The notes under the pieces were generated by a model. That model had not been told where the DNA came from and did no database searches. It saw only the letters and a list, made by a program, of their open reading frames with translations. A stretch of DNA of 7,928 nucleotides from NCBI GenBank assembly GCA_026387845.1, contig JAPLKX010000514.1, positions 1-7,928 of the forward strand, written 5' to 3'. The DNA is from Candidatus Hydrogenedentota bacterium (GTDB lineage: Bacteria > Hydrogenedentota > Hydrogenedentia > Hydrogenedentales > SLHB01). The translations under genes were made by a program, and so were the position numbers. Below are positions 1 to 6,432 of this stretch, in pieces; position 1 is the stretch's first letter, and every line of letters starts with the position of its first letter.

Positions 1-944
1 GGACGAAGCGGAAGTCGTGAATCTTATCTGCGACACATACATGGAGACCAAGTGATACAGGAAAACGGCTGAAGTTCTGAACAAGAAGGGCTACCGGAGG
101 AAGGGGTTTCATTCGCGGCGGGGCAATGTCAGAGGAGGGAATCTTTTTCAGGATACGACGATCGGGCATATTCTGCGGAACCCGGTTTATGTGGGCCGCG
201 TTACTCATAATGGCAAAGAGTACGAAGGCCGGCACGAAGGCATTGTTGAGAAATCGAAGTGGGACGAAGTACAGGAACTAATCCGGCTTTACGGACCTAG
301 CAGAAATGGAGCGCGTGAGCATCGCCAACACGTTTTCTTGTTGGAGGGTCTGGTAGAGTGCGGTTGGTGCGGGGCAGCTATGACCCCAAAGTATGCTCAC
401 GGACAAAACAAGCAGCGCTATTTCTATTACCAGTGTTCTCGGAACGACCACCGCGGCAAGGACGGCTGCACGATGAAGTATGTCCCAGCGGAGGCGATTG
501 AGCGGCTGATTGCGGAACGCGTCAAGGAAATAGGTACGGACGAGGGTCTGGTCGATGCGATCGCAGAGGAAGCCAACAACGGCGCCAAGACCGAACGAGA
601 GACTATAGCAAAGAAACAGAGACTTCTTCAGAGGCAACTGGCCGCTTTGCTTCAGGAAATCGATAACTGGGCGGACATGATTGGTAAAGGCGCAGCGAAG
701 AGGGCTGGGGCTGCCGACGCACTCCTCGAAAAGATCGGAAAGGCCCAGAGTCGCAGGAAAGAGGTCGAAAGCCAGCTTCTGGAACTGGAAGTGGAAGAGG
801 GCGAACTTAAGCGAAAAGTCCTGGATGCCGAGGTCATGCTGGACTCGCTTGTCAAATTCCGGGACCTGTTCGACCTGGCAACACCGGAAGAGAAGAAGTA
901 CTTGCTACAACTGATGATCCATCGAATCATCTGGACTCCTGATG

Positions 945-997
945 AAATAAAAATGGCCCTGTATGATGCGCGCGCGCGCGTCCGACCGATACAGGGC
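945..997 (-). terminator. Terminator-like hairpin downstream of tRNA-Asn
   Basis: Read on the minus strand, GCCCTGTAT (997-989) pairs perfectly with ATACAGGGC (964-956) and is followed by CATTTTTATTT (955-945). The 9-bp stem plus T-tract fits a Rho-independent terminator about 60 nt beyond the tRNA 3' end. The 24-nt loop is unusually long but contains a self-complementary alternating GC tract (968-980) that could fold further. It lies inside the 3' coding end of the recombinase remnant. Confidence 0.55.
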
Positions 998-1012
998 GCT
1001 TATCTGGAAACC

Positions 1013-1045
1013 CCAGCGTTAACCGCGATGGCGGTATTTCGCTGG
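1013..1045. repeat. Nested inverted repeat next to the tRNA 3' end
   Basis: CCAGCG (1013-1018) pairs with CGCTGG (1040-1045). Inside it ACCGC (1022-1026) pairs with GCGGT (1031-1035) around a GATG loop. The two stems are separated by small internal loops. The element starts 11 bases from the tRNA 3' end, on the recombinase side. It may be an RNA processing or termination structure of the tRNA transcript, or a remnant of a recombination site. Function is unproven. Confidence 0.45.
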
Positions 1046-1056
1046 AGTGCGGTATC

Positions 1057-1132
1057 TGGCTCCCCGAGCAAGACTCGAACTTGCGACCTAGTGGTTAACA
1101 GCCACCCGCTCTACCGACTGAGCTATCGGGGA
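1057..1132 (-). tRNA. tRNA-Asn (anticodon GTT)
   Basis: The 76-nt minus-strand sequence folds as a full cloverleaf. The acceptor stem is TCCCCGA with TCGGGGA, followed by discriminator G and an encoded CCA. The D arm is GCTC/GAGC with an AGTCGGTA loop. The anticodon stem is GGTGG with CCACT (one G-U pair) and its loop is CTGTTAA, giving anticodon GTT for asparagine. The variable loop is AGGTC and the T arm is GCAAG/CTTGC with loop TTCGAGT. All conserved positions (T8, GG in the D loop, T33, TTCGA) are present, so it should be functional. Its 3' end faces the broken recombinase gene. Confidence 0.96.
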
Positions 1133-1150
1133 ACATTTCAGAACTTGGTA

Positions 1151-1179
1151 ATTCTAGCATGTGGGGGTGTTTTTTTCAA
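1151..1179 (-). promoter_or_regulatory. Sigma-70 type promoter for tRNA-Asn
   Basis: On the minus strand TTGAAA (1179-1174) is separated by exactly 17 nt from TAGAAT (1156-1151). Transcription would start near 1144, about a dozen bases before the mature tRNA 5' end at 1132. The spacing and near-consensus hexamers suit a strongly expressed tRNA gene, and they imply that the tRNA need not depend on read-through from the ankyrin gene. Confidence 0.65.
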
Positions 1180-1212
1180 ACAGGTTGGGGGCGTATGGGA
1201 CGCGGTGGGGTA

Positions 1213-1749
1213 TCAGTTGGTGAGGCGCGTGATGAGTTCTATGACTTGGTTTTTTCGTTGTTGCCGGGCACAGTCGAGCGGGGTGAGGTGGTTGTTGTTT
1301 CGTGCGGCGAGGTCTGCGCCGGCTTTTACGAGTAGTTCGACCATCCTGGCTTGGCCGAACAGTGCGGCGGTGTGGAGTGGCGTGTCGCCGAACGAATCGC
1401 GGGCGTTGATATCGGCGCCGTGGTCGATGAGTGCCTGGGCTTCGTTTGTTCTGTCGAGCATGGCGGCGACGTGGAGGGGCGTGAGGCCGGTGTTGTCGGG
1501 CGCATTGATTTCCGCGCCGCTTACGAGCAGTAGGTCGATCATAGGAGTGGCGGCGTAGGTGACGGCGTAGTGGAGTGGCGTCTTGCCGAGCTTGTTGCGG
1601 GCCATGACGAGTTGGGGGTTGGCGGCGATCATGGAGCGAACGGCGTCGGCGTCGCCGCGTGCGACGGTGTCGTGGAGGCTGGGTGTGCAGCCTGCCAGTA
1701 TGGCGGCGAGGACGAATGCGCCGGCCGCTCTGAGCATTCGGCTACTCAA
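1213..1749 (-). CDS. Ankyrin-repeat lipoprotein
   Basis: The protein is a small envelope lipoprotein made of ankyrin repeats. The N-terminus has two Arg, a hydrophobic stretch and the lipobox LAGC with the lipidated Cys at residue 21. Repeats follow over about residues 26-178, with the helix-capping motifs TPLHYA (57), TPLHVA (90), TPLHTA (123) and a degenerate TPLDCA (156), joined by loops such as GADINARD. Ankyrin repeats bind proteins; the partner is unknown. The TTG start at 1749 overlaps the end of the upstream binding-protein gene by 8 nt and has AGAAGG 6 nt before it. An ATG at 1737 (residue 5) would also leave an intact signal peptide with a weaker ribosome site. It is the last gene of the ABC operon, so it may act with that transporter at the membrane, which is an inference from position only. 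Confidence 0.88.
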   Translation of the reverse strand: MSSRMLRAAGAFVLAAILAGCTPSLHDTVARGDADAVRSMIAANPQLVMARNKLGKTPLHYAVTYAATPMIDLLLVSGAEINAPDNTGLTPLHVAAMLDRTNEAQALIDHGADINARDSFGDTPLHTAALFGQARMVELLVKAGADLAARNNNHLTPLDCARQQRKNQVIELITRLTN

Positions 1750-2698
1750 CCGTGGCCTTCTTATACCATTGGGCGGCGTTTTCGGGCGTGATGAGCGCTG
1801 GATCGAGGATCATGGTCTGCGGTACGGTTTCGCCGTGTGCGAGTTTGACGGCGGCTTCGAGCCCTTCGGCTGCGCAGGTGGGGTAGTAGAAGGTGCAGGC
1901 GAGGCGGCCGTCCATGACGTGCTTGATTCCGCCGTCAGGCCCGCCGAGCCCGTCGACGCCGACGAAGATCATTTCTTTATCGCGGTTGGCGTTTTTGGCG
2001 GCCCAGTAGCAGCCGATCGCCATGGGGTCGTTGTGTGCGTAGACGACGTCGATTCTGGGGTTGGCCTGGAGGATGGTTTCCATGCGTTTGAGAGCTTCGT
2101 TCTGAATCCAACCGGCGACTTCCTCGATCACCTTGACATTGGGGATCGGATCAATGAATTTGCGGGCGCCGTCGTGTCGTTCTTCCTGGGGTTTGGTGCC
2201 GAGGAGTCCTTTCATTTCGACGATGATGGGATCGGCAATGCCTTTGGTGGCAACGTAGTTGGCGACGAACTGGCCGGCCATCTCGCCGATCTTGACGTTG
2301 TCTGCGCCAACGAACACGTCGTAGACGGGCTCGACGAGGTTGCGTTCGAGGCATACGACTTTGATTTCGGCGTCTTTTGCGCGTTTGACGGGGGCGGTGA
2401 TTGGTGCGGCCTCGTTTGGCGCAACGATTAGGACATCAATCTTCTGGGTGATGAAATTCTCGATCTGTGCGATCTGGCGTGCGTTGTCCTGCTGTGCGTC
2501 CTGGATGAGGAGTTGGCAGTCGGCATACTTTGTTATTTCGCGCCTCATGATGTTGTTTTGTGCGGTGCGGTAGGGTTCGGCGCTGTTGCACTGGGAGAAC
2601 GCGATGACAAATTTTTTGGCGGCGGGTGGCGCGCAGCCGGCCAACACCGTCAAGGTCACTACGGCCATTGTGCACGCGCATTTGGCGAAGCGTTGCAT
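1742..2698 (-). CDS. Sugar ABC transporter substrate-binding lipoprotein (RbsB/YtfQ-like)
   Basis: This is a periplasmic-binding protein of the type I fold (Peripla_BP_4, ribose/galactofuranose-binder class) that would capture a sugar and hand it to the neighbouring permease. The 318-residue chain begins with a short basic region, a hydrophobic segment and lipobox LAGC with Cys 22, so it is membrane-anchored. Family landmarks are FVIAFSQCNSAEPYR at the first strand, QIAQIENFITQKIDVLIVAPN, the hinge-like VVCLERN, FVGADNVKIGEMAGQ, VYAHNDPMAIG and IFVGVDGLGG. Length is normal for the family. The ATG at 2698 has GGGAG about 7 nt upstream. The gene lies 30 nt after the permease and overlaps or abuts the ankyrin gene. 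The exact sugar cannot be read from the sequence. Confidence 0.92.
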   Translation of the reverse strand: MQRFAKCACTMAVVTLTVLAGCAPPAAKKFVIAFSQCNSAEPYRTAQNNIMRREITKYADCQLLIQDAQQDNARQIAQIENFITQKIDVLIVAPNEAAPITAPVKRAKDAEIKVVCLERNLVEPVYDVFVGADNVKIGEMAGQFVANYVATKGIADPIIVEMKGLLGTKPQEERHDGARKFIDPIPNVKVIEEVAGWIQNEALKRMETILQANPRIDVVYAHNDPMAIGCYWAAKNANRDKEMIFVGVDGLGGPDGGIKHVMDGRLACTFYYPTCAAEGLEAAVKLAHGETVPQTMILDPALITPENAAQWYKKATVE

Positions 2699-2728
2699 GA
2701 CAATCTCCCGGACCGGCGCGGGCGGGGC

Positions 2729-3703
2729 CTACGCGGTCTTTTTCTTTCCCAGCAGTTGCAGCCAAACGGCCGCCAGTATGATAACGGCTTTCAGCATCCA
2801 CTGCACGTTCTCATCGACGTTTTTGAGGCCGAGGATGTTGGAGAGGATTCCGAGCGCGAGGGCGCCGACGACGGTGCCGAGTATGCTGCCTTTTCCGCCG
2901 GCGAGGCTTGTGCCGCCGATGACGGCGGCGGCGATGGCGTCGAGTTCGTAGGACATGCCGGCCTTGGGGTCGCCCTGGTGTGTTTCGCAGCAGTACAGTA
3001 CGCCCGCAATTCCGGCGATGAACCCGGAGAACAGGTAGACGCGGACTTTGACCCAGGTGACGTTGATGCCGGACAGCCGGGCGCAGTCTTCGCTGCCGCC
3101 GACGGCGTAGAGGTACCTGCCGAACCGGGTGTTGTTGAGCAGGATGAAGGCGACCACGGTGACGACCAGAAACGCGGGCACCACAAAGGCTTTTTGGCCG
3201 ATGAAGTTGACGACGGCTGCGGTGCGGGCGTCGTAACCGACGGCGATGGTTTGGTTGCTGACCAGCCATTTGGAGAGTCCGCGCGCGCCGATCATGGCGG
3301 CCAGGGTGACGATGAACGGCTGCATCCGCAGTTTGGAGATCACGACGCCGGACACCAGGCCGAAGCCGGCCGTCATCGCCAGGGCGGCCAGCACGCCCGA
3401 ATAGGGGGAGTGGGCCGCGGCGACGGTGGTGAAAATGTAGGCGAACACGGTGCAGGACAGGGCGAGGAGCGAGCCGACGCTGAGGTCAATCCCGCCGCTG
3501 ATGATGACGAGCGTCATGCCCATGGCCAGGATGCCGATGTCGGAGATCTGGCGCAGAACGTTGGCCAGGTTGGCCTTTTGCCAGAATACGGGGTAGGTTT
3601 CGCCGGCGCGCCAGGGAGAAAATGCCGTGGCCAGGATTACCACAAACACCAAAGTTGCCAGAGGCCTGAGCCAGCCGTACTGCGATAACCTCTGCTTGAT
3701 CAC
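2729..3703 (-). CDS. Sugar ABC transporter permease (RbsC-like)
   Basis: This is an inner-membrane permease of the CUT2 sugar ABC family (BPD_transp_2). The 324 residues contain roughly 8-10 hydrophobic segments. The diagnostic GGIDLSVGS is at residues 70-78, followed by a cytoplasmic-loop region resembling RFGRYLYAVGGSEDCARLSG (193-212), which contacts the ATPase in this family, and the C-terminal ELDAIAAAVIGGTSLAGGKG (253-272). The start is GTG at 3703 with GGAAGG nine bases upstream. It is the first gene of the operon and is followed after 30 nt by the binding protein. CUT2 systems normally include a double ATPase (RbsA-like) and none is encoded in the window. The substrate is unknown but probably a pentose, hexose or related sugar. 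Confidence 0.93.
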   Translation of the reverse strand: MIKQRLSQYGWLRPLATLVFVVILATAFSPWRAGETYPVFWQKANLANVLRQISDIGILAMGMTLVIISGGIDLSVGSLLALSCTVFAYIFTTVAAAHSPYSGVLAALAMTAGFGLVSGVVISKLRMQPFIVTLAAMIGARGLSKWLVSNQTIAVGYDARTAAVVNFIGQKAFVVPAFLVVTVVAFILLNNTRFGRYLYAVGGSEDCARLSGINVTWVKVRVYLFSGFIAGIAGVLYCCETHQGDPKAGMSYELDAIAAAVIGGTSLAGGKGSILGTVVGALALGILSNILGLKNVDENVQWMLKAVIILAAVWLQLLGKKKTA

Positions 3704-3752
3704 CCGGGCAAACCTTCCAACTGTTCAGGTTTTTTTCTGTGAAACGAGGGGT

Positions 3753-3781
3753 ATTTTGCACGTTTGTTTGATTGTTTACAA
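3753..3781 (-). promoter_or_regulatory. Possible promoter of the ABC operon, with tandem 8-bp repeat
   Basis: On the minus strand TTGTAA (3781-3776) and CAAAAT (3758-3753) are 17 nt apart, about 50 nt before the permease GTG. The plus strand across the spacer has two adjacent imperfect 8-mers, TTGTTTGA (3764-3771) and TTGTTTAC (3772-3779). These could be a regulator site overlapping the -35 box. The hexamers are moderate, so this is tentative. Confidence 0.35.
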
Positions 3782-3847
3782 GCAGGAAGGCGCGGGCTGA
3801 GAGTAAACGGGACCGGGCTGAAGTTGGTAAATGGCTGGATATTTAAG

Positions 3848-3876
3848 TTGACAGGCTTGCCCGGGCTCGGTATACT
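3848..3876 (+). promoter_or_regulatory. Sigma-70 promoter of cysK
   Basis: TTGACA (3848-3853) is a perfect -35 box and TATACT (3871-3876) a near-perfect -10 box, with an ideal 17-nt spacer. Transcription should start near 3883, giving a leader of about 45 nt before the cysK ATG. The spacer holds the palindrome GCCCGGGC (3859-3866). This is the strongest promoter in the window. Confidence 0.75.
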
Positions 3877-3880
3877 TTAC

Positions 3881-3898
3881 TAAACTGATTAAGTTAGT
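3881..3898. promoter_or_regulatory. Possible operator at the cysK transcription start
   Basis: AACT (3883-3886) and AGTT (3892-3895) form an inverted repeat around GATTA, with weaker flanking symmetry (CTAA before, TTAG after). It sits directly after the -10 box, where a repressor would block initiation. Rrf2-family regulators such as CymR are known to control cysK in other bacteria, but no match to a specific consensus is claimed. Confidence 0.25.
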
Positions 3899-3928
3899 TT
3901 CGGGCGGGGTTGCCCAAGGAGCGAATCC

Positions 3929-4846
3929 ATGAACGTTTTTGATGACGCGAGCTACAGCGTAGGCAACACGCCGCTGATATTTTTGCGCAAGTTGGGTGCG
4001 GGTCTGAAGGGCCGGGTGTTGGTGAAGGTGGAGGGCCGGAACCCGGCGTATTCGGTGAAGGACCGGATAGGCGCGGCGATGGTCTGGGACGCGGAGAAGC
4101 GCAGGGTGCTATCGCCGGGTGGGACGATAGTTGAGCCGACTTCGGGGAACACGGGAATCGCGCTGGCGTTTGTTTCGGCGAGCCGGGGTTACAACCTAGT
4201 TCTGACGATGCCGGAGACGATGAGCCTGGAGCGGCGGAGTATGTTGAAGGCGTTCGGCGCGCGGCTGGTGCTGACTCCGGGGAAGGAAGGTATGCCGGGC
4301 GCAATTCGTGAAGCGGAGCGGATTGCCTCGGAGAATCCGGGCTGGTTCCTGCCCAACCAATTTAAGAACCCGGCGAACCCGGAAATCCATTTCAAGACTA
4401 CCGGCCCGGAGATTTGGAAAGCGACGGATGGGACGGTGGACGTATTTGTGTCGGGTGTGGGAACGGGGGGGACGATCACGGGCGTGAGCAGGTACCTCAA
4501 GCAGTTCAAGAAGGTTGAAAGCGTTGCGGTGGAGCCGTCGTCATCGCCGGTGCTGTCGGGCGGGGCGCCGGGTCCGCACAAGATCCAGGGGATCGGGGCG
4601 GGGTTCAAACCGGATACGCTGGACATGGGTGTGGTGGACCGGGTTGAGCAGGTGAACGACGAGGAATCGTTTGAATATGCGCGGCGTTTGAACCGCGATG
4701 AGTGCCTTATCATCGGTATCAGTTCGGGTGCGGCGGTAGCCGTTGCGGTGCGCATAGCGGGCCAGGATGGGTACGAGGGCAAGACGATTGTAACGGTTTT
4801 GCCGGATTCGGGCGAGCGGTATTTGTCGACTCCGCTGTTTGAGTGA
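3929..4846 (+). CDS. cysK: Cysteine synthase (O-acetylserine sulfhydrylase)
   Basis: This cytoplasmic PLP enzyme converts O-acetylserine and sulfide to cysteine and acetate, the last step of sulfur assimilation. The 305-residue chain shows the full fold-type II pattern: VGNTPLIFL near the N-terminus, PLP-binding Lys44 in AYSVKDRIG, the substrate loop TSGNTG (71-76), the phosphate-binding loop GVGTGGTITG (176-185), ISSGAA near residue 265 and the C-terminal PDSGERYLST (292-301). Length matches cysteine synthases and there is no regulatory C-terminal extension as in cystathionine beta-synthase. The ATG has AAGGAG seven bases upstream and is preceded by a strong promoter. Cystathionine beta-synthase or CysM are less likely given the overall motif fit. 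metY follows on the same strand after a 201-nt spacer, and both enzymes consume sulfide. Confidence 0.95.
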   Translation: MNVFDDASYSVGNTPLIFLRKLGAGLKGRVLVKVEGRNPAYSVKDRIGAAMVWDAEKRRVLSPGGTIVEPTSGNTGIALAFVSASRGYNLVLTMPETMSLERRSMLKAFGARLVLTPGKEGMPGAIREAERIASENPGWFLPNQFKNPANPEIHFKTTGPEIWKATDGTVDVFVSGVGTGGTITGVSRYLKQFKKVESVAVEPSSSPVLSGGAPGPHKIQGIGAGFKPDTLDMGVVDRVEQVNDEESFEYARRLNRDECLIIGISSGAAVAVAVRIAGQDGYEGKTIVTVLPDSGERYLSTPLFE

Positions 4847-4879
4847 TTGCGGATTGAAGAGCGACTGGAGGAGTTGAGG

Positions 4880-4914
4880 AAAGGGACCAAAAGGACAAAA
4901 GGGACCAAAAGGAC
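4880..4914. repeat. Tandem 18-bp repeat, two copies, after cysK
   Basis: AAAGGGACCAAAAGGAC occurs at 4880-4896 and again at 4898-4914, itself built of shorter GGACcAAAA-like units. It lies in the non-coding spacer between cysK and metY. The purine-rich strand bias and sub-repeats indicate a simple-sequence expansion. Confidence 0.8.
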
Positions 4915-4926
4915 GGATGTAAAAGA

Positions 4927-5035
4927 TGGGACACCCTCGACGAAAAGCCGGGGGGCGGCCCGACGGGAAGAAAAAAGTGGGACACCCCCCACAACGCGCG
5001 CTAAGAAGCGCGGCAGGGGGCGGCCCGACGGGAAG
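4927..5035. repeat. Pair of interrupted direct repeats in the cysK-metY spacer
   Basis: Two copies share a left block TGGGACACCC (4927-4936 and 4978-4987) and a right block of 20 identical bases starting GGGGGCGGCC (4951-4970 and 5016-5035). The second copy is 14 nt longer between the blocks. It contains two short hairpins: GTGGG/CCCAC at 4977-4992 and CGCGC/GCGCG with loop TAAGAA at 4997-5012. The right block of copy two supplies the GGAAGGAG ribosome site of metY. It may be a dispersed intergenic repeat family, or a local duplication. Confidence 0.75.
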
Positions 5036-5047
5036 GAGTCAGTGAGT

Positions 5048-6328
5048 ATGGGCAAGGGACCGGGTTTGGGTACGCGGGCGATACATGCGGGACAGGAGCC
5101 GGATCCGACGACGGGTGCGCGGGCTGTCCCGATTTACCAGACGACGTCGTATGTGTTTAAAGCCACGGCGCATGCGGCGCGGCTGTTCGGGCTGGAGGAA
5201 TTCGGCAACATCTACTCGCGGATTATGAATCCGACGACTGACGTGTTTGAGAAGCGGATGGCGGCGCTGGAGGGGGGTGTAGGCGGGCTGGGCGTGGCGT
5301 CGGGATCTGCGGCAATCACGCTGGCGGTGCTGAATATTACGCGGGCGGGCCAGAATTTTGTTTCGTCGAAGACGCTGTACGGCGGGACGTACGCGCTGTT
5401 TGTGCACACGCTAAAGAATTTCGGGATCGAGGCGCGGTTTGCGGACGCGGGGGACCCGGGGTCGTTTGCGCGGCTGATCGACGAGAACACGCGGTTTCTG
5501 TATGTGGAGACGATCGGCAACCCGGCGAATGATGTCGCGGATTTCGCGGCGATCGCGAAAATTGCGCACGATCACGGCATCCCGTTCATGGTGGACAACA
5601 CGGTGGCGTCGCCGCTGCTGTTCCGGCCAATCGAGCACGGTGCGGATATCGTGGTTCATTCGGCGACGAAGATCATCGGGGGTCACGGGACGTCGATCGG
5701 CGGGGTGATCGTGGACGGGGGGACGTTCAACTGGGCCAACGGCAAGTTTCCGGAGATCGACGGGCCGAACGAGAGCTACCACGGGTTGAACCTTTATGAG
5801 GCGCTGAAGCCGCTGGGCAATATCGCGTACATCATCAAGGCGCGCGTAACGCTGCTGCGGGACATGGGGCCGGCGCTGTCGCCGTTTAACGCTTTTTTGC
5901 TGCTGCAGGGGCTGGAGACGCTTCATCTGCGCGCGCCCAGGCATTGCGAGAATGCGCTCGAGGTGGCGCGGTTCCTGGAGGGTCACAGGCAGGTGGCGTG
6001 GGTGAATTATCCGGGGCTCGAGAGCCACCCGGACCACGCGCTGGCGATGAAGTACCTGCCGGCCGGCCAGGGTGCGATTCTTGGGTTTGGCCACAAGGGC
6101 GGATACAACGGCGCGGTGAAGTTCATCAACAGTGTGAAGCTTGCGTCGCACCTGGCCAACGTACTGGATGCGAAAACGCTGGTGATCCACCCGGCCTCGA
6201 CCACGCACCAGCAACTGAGCGAGGAAGAGCAGCGGGCCGCGGGCGTGACGCCGGATTTCGTGCGCGTGAGCGTGGGGCTGGAGGACGCCGAGGATATTAT
6301 CGAGGACCTGGATCAGGCGCTTGGGTAA
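5048..6328 (+). CDS. metY: O-acetylhomoserine sulfhydrylase (homocysteine synthase)
   Basis: This cytoplasmic PLP enzyme of the Cys/Met metabolism family (fold type I) combines O-acetylhomoserine with sulfide to give homocysteine. The 426 residues begin GLGTRAIHAGQEPDP, the classic N-terminus. YSR (56-58) should bind the PLP phosphate of the partner subunit, Tyr111 in TLYGGTY should stack on PLP, Asp183 in VDNTVASP contacts the pyridine nitrogen, and Lys208 in HSATKIIGGHG is the Schiff-base lysine. The end, HPASTTHQQL then VRVSVGLED, fits the family, and the length favours MetY over the shorter cystathionine synthases. The ATG at 5048 has GGAAGGAG nine bases upstream. The frame is open back to a TTG at 4847 but that stretch is repeat-derived. 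Neighbouring metX would supply its substrate, supporting the direct-sulfhydrylation role. Confidence 0.95.
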   Translation: MGKGPGLGTRAIHAGQEPDPTTGARAVPIYQTTSYVFKATAHAARLFGLEEFGNIYSRIMNPTTDVFEKRMAALEGGVGGLGVASGSAAITLAVLNITRAGQNFVSSKTLYGGTYALFVHTLKNFGIEARFADAGDPGSFARLIDENTRFLYVETIGNPANDVADFAAIAKIAHDHGIPFMVDNTVASPLLFRPIEHGADIVVHSATKIIGGHGTSIGGVIVDGGTFNWANGKFPEIDGPNESYHGLNLYEALKPLGNIAYIIKARVTLLRDMGPALSPFNAFLLLQGLETLHLRAPRHCENALEVARFLEGHRQVAWVNYPGLESHPDHALAMKYLPAGQGAILGFGHKGGYNGAVKFINSVKLASHLANVLDAKTLVIHPASTTHQQLSEEEQRAAGVTPDFVRVSVGLEDAEDIIEDLDQALG

Positions 6329-6341
6329 ATGAAGGAAGGCT

Positions 6342-6432
6342 GGTGGCCGGTGACCGGTGGCCGGTGGCCGGTGGGTGGTGACCGGTGGCCGGTGACCGGT
6401 GACCGGTGGGTGGTGGCTGGAGGCTGGAGGGA
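6342..6432. repeat. 7-bp tandem repeat, 13 units, between metY and metX
   Basis: Thirteen consecutive heptamers follow the pattern GGTGRCC: nine clean GGTGGCC or GGTGACC units or one-base variants at the left, then GGTGGGT, GGTGGCT, GGAGGCT and GGAGGGA decaying toward the right. The 7-bp period is not a multiple of three, so it is non-coding. It starts 13 nt after the metY stop. G pairs at regular spacing, for example GGTGGGTGGTGG at 6405-6416, could form a two-layer quadruplex on the plus strand. Confidence 0.92.

Larger units (their letters stand above)
2..1558 (+). pseudogene. Large serine recombinase, C-terminal part, interrupted by an in-frame stop
   Basis: This is a serine-type site-specific recombinase lacking its N-terminal catalytic resolvase domain, which would lie before the window. 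The frame begins with EAEVVNLICDTYMETK, typical of the recombinase domain, hits TGA at 53-55, then resumes in the same frame with YRKTAEVLNKKGY and TTIGHILRNPVYVGR. A zinc ribbon follows (CGWC near 359-370, further Cys codons near 434 and 467), then a charged coiled-coil at about 590-860 and a family-like tail ending RIIWTPDEIKMALYD near 970. Family similarity ends about there. The frame stays open through an antisense tRNA and the antisense of the ankyrin gene to TAG at 1556-1558, so the last ~190 codons are almost certainly not real recombinase. The first ATG after the TGA is at 191, and a product from it would lack the catalytic domain. I infer a decayed integrase; a sequencing error at 53-55 is the main alternative. 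Confidence 0.8.

Noticed and set aside
53..55. Recoding of UGA as an amino acid
   Set aside because: Other genes in the window, including cysK and the ankyrin gene, end with TGA, and there is no sign of a recoding structure.
1559..1741. Further recombinase or second small gene on the plus strand opposite the ankyrin gene
   Set aside because: Only short unfamiliar frames are present there; the minus-strand ankyrin repeats explain the sequence.
1583..2431. Long plus-strand open frame opposite the sugar-binding protein
   Set aside because: It is the antisense of a clear family member, has no family likeness and is expected from high GC content.
2513..3688. Long plus-strand open frame opposite the permease, rich in Gly, Asp and His
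   Set aside because: Its composition is that of an antisense shadow of a membrane protein; the minus-strand permease has strong motifs and a ribosome site.
3703..3866. CCCGGGCAA at 3703-3711 and TTGCCCGGG at 3857-3865 as a long-range inverted repeat
   Set aside because: The arms are about 145 bp apart, GC-rich and centred on a common palindrome, so chance similarity is likely.
4847..5047. 67-codon N-terminal extension of MetY from a TTG abutting the cysK stop
   Set aside because: The stretch is made of tandem and direct repeats rich in Lys, Thr, Arg and Gly, MetY proteins start at GLGTRAIHAG, and the ATG at 5048 has a strong ribosome site.
5411..6214. Minus-strand Arg-rich open frame within metY
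   Set aside because: Shadow of metY in a GC-rich codon context; no start signal or recognisable domain.
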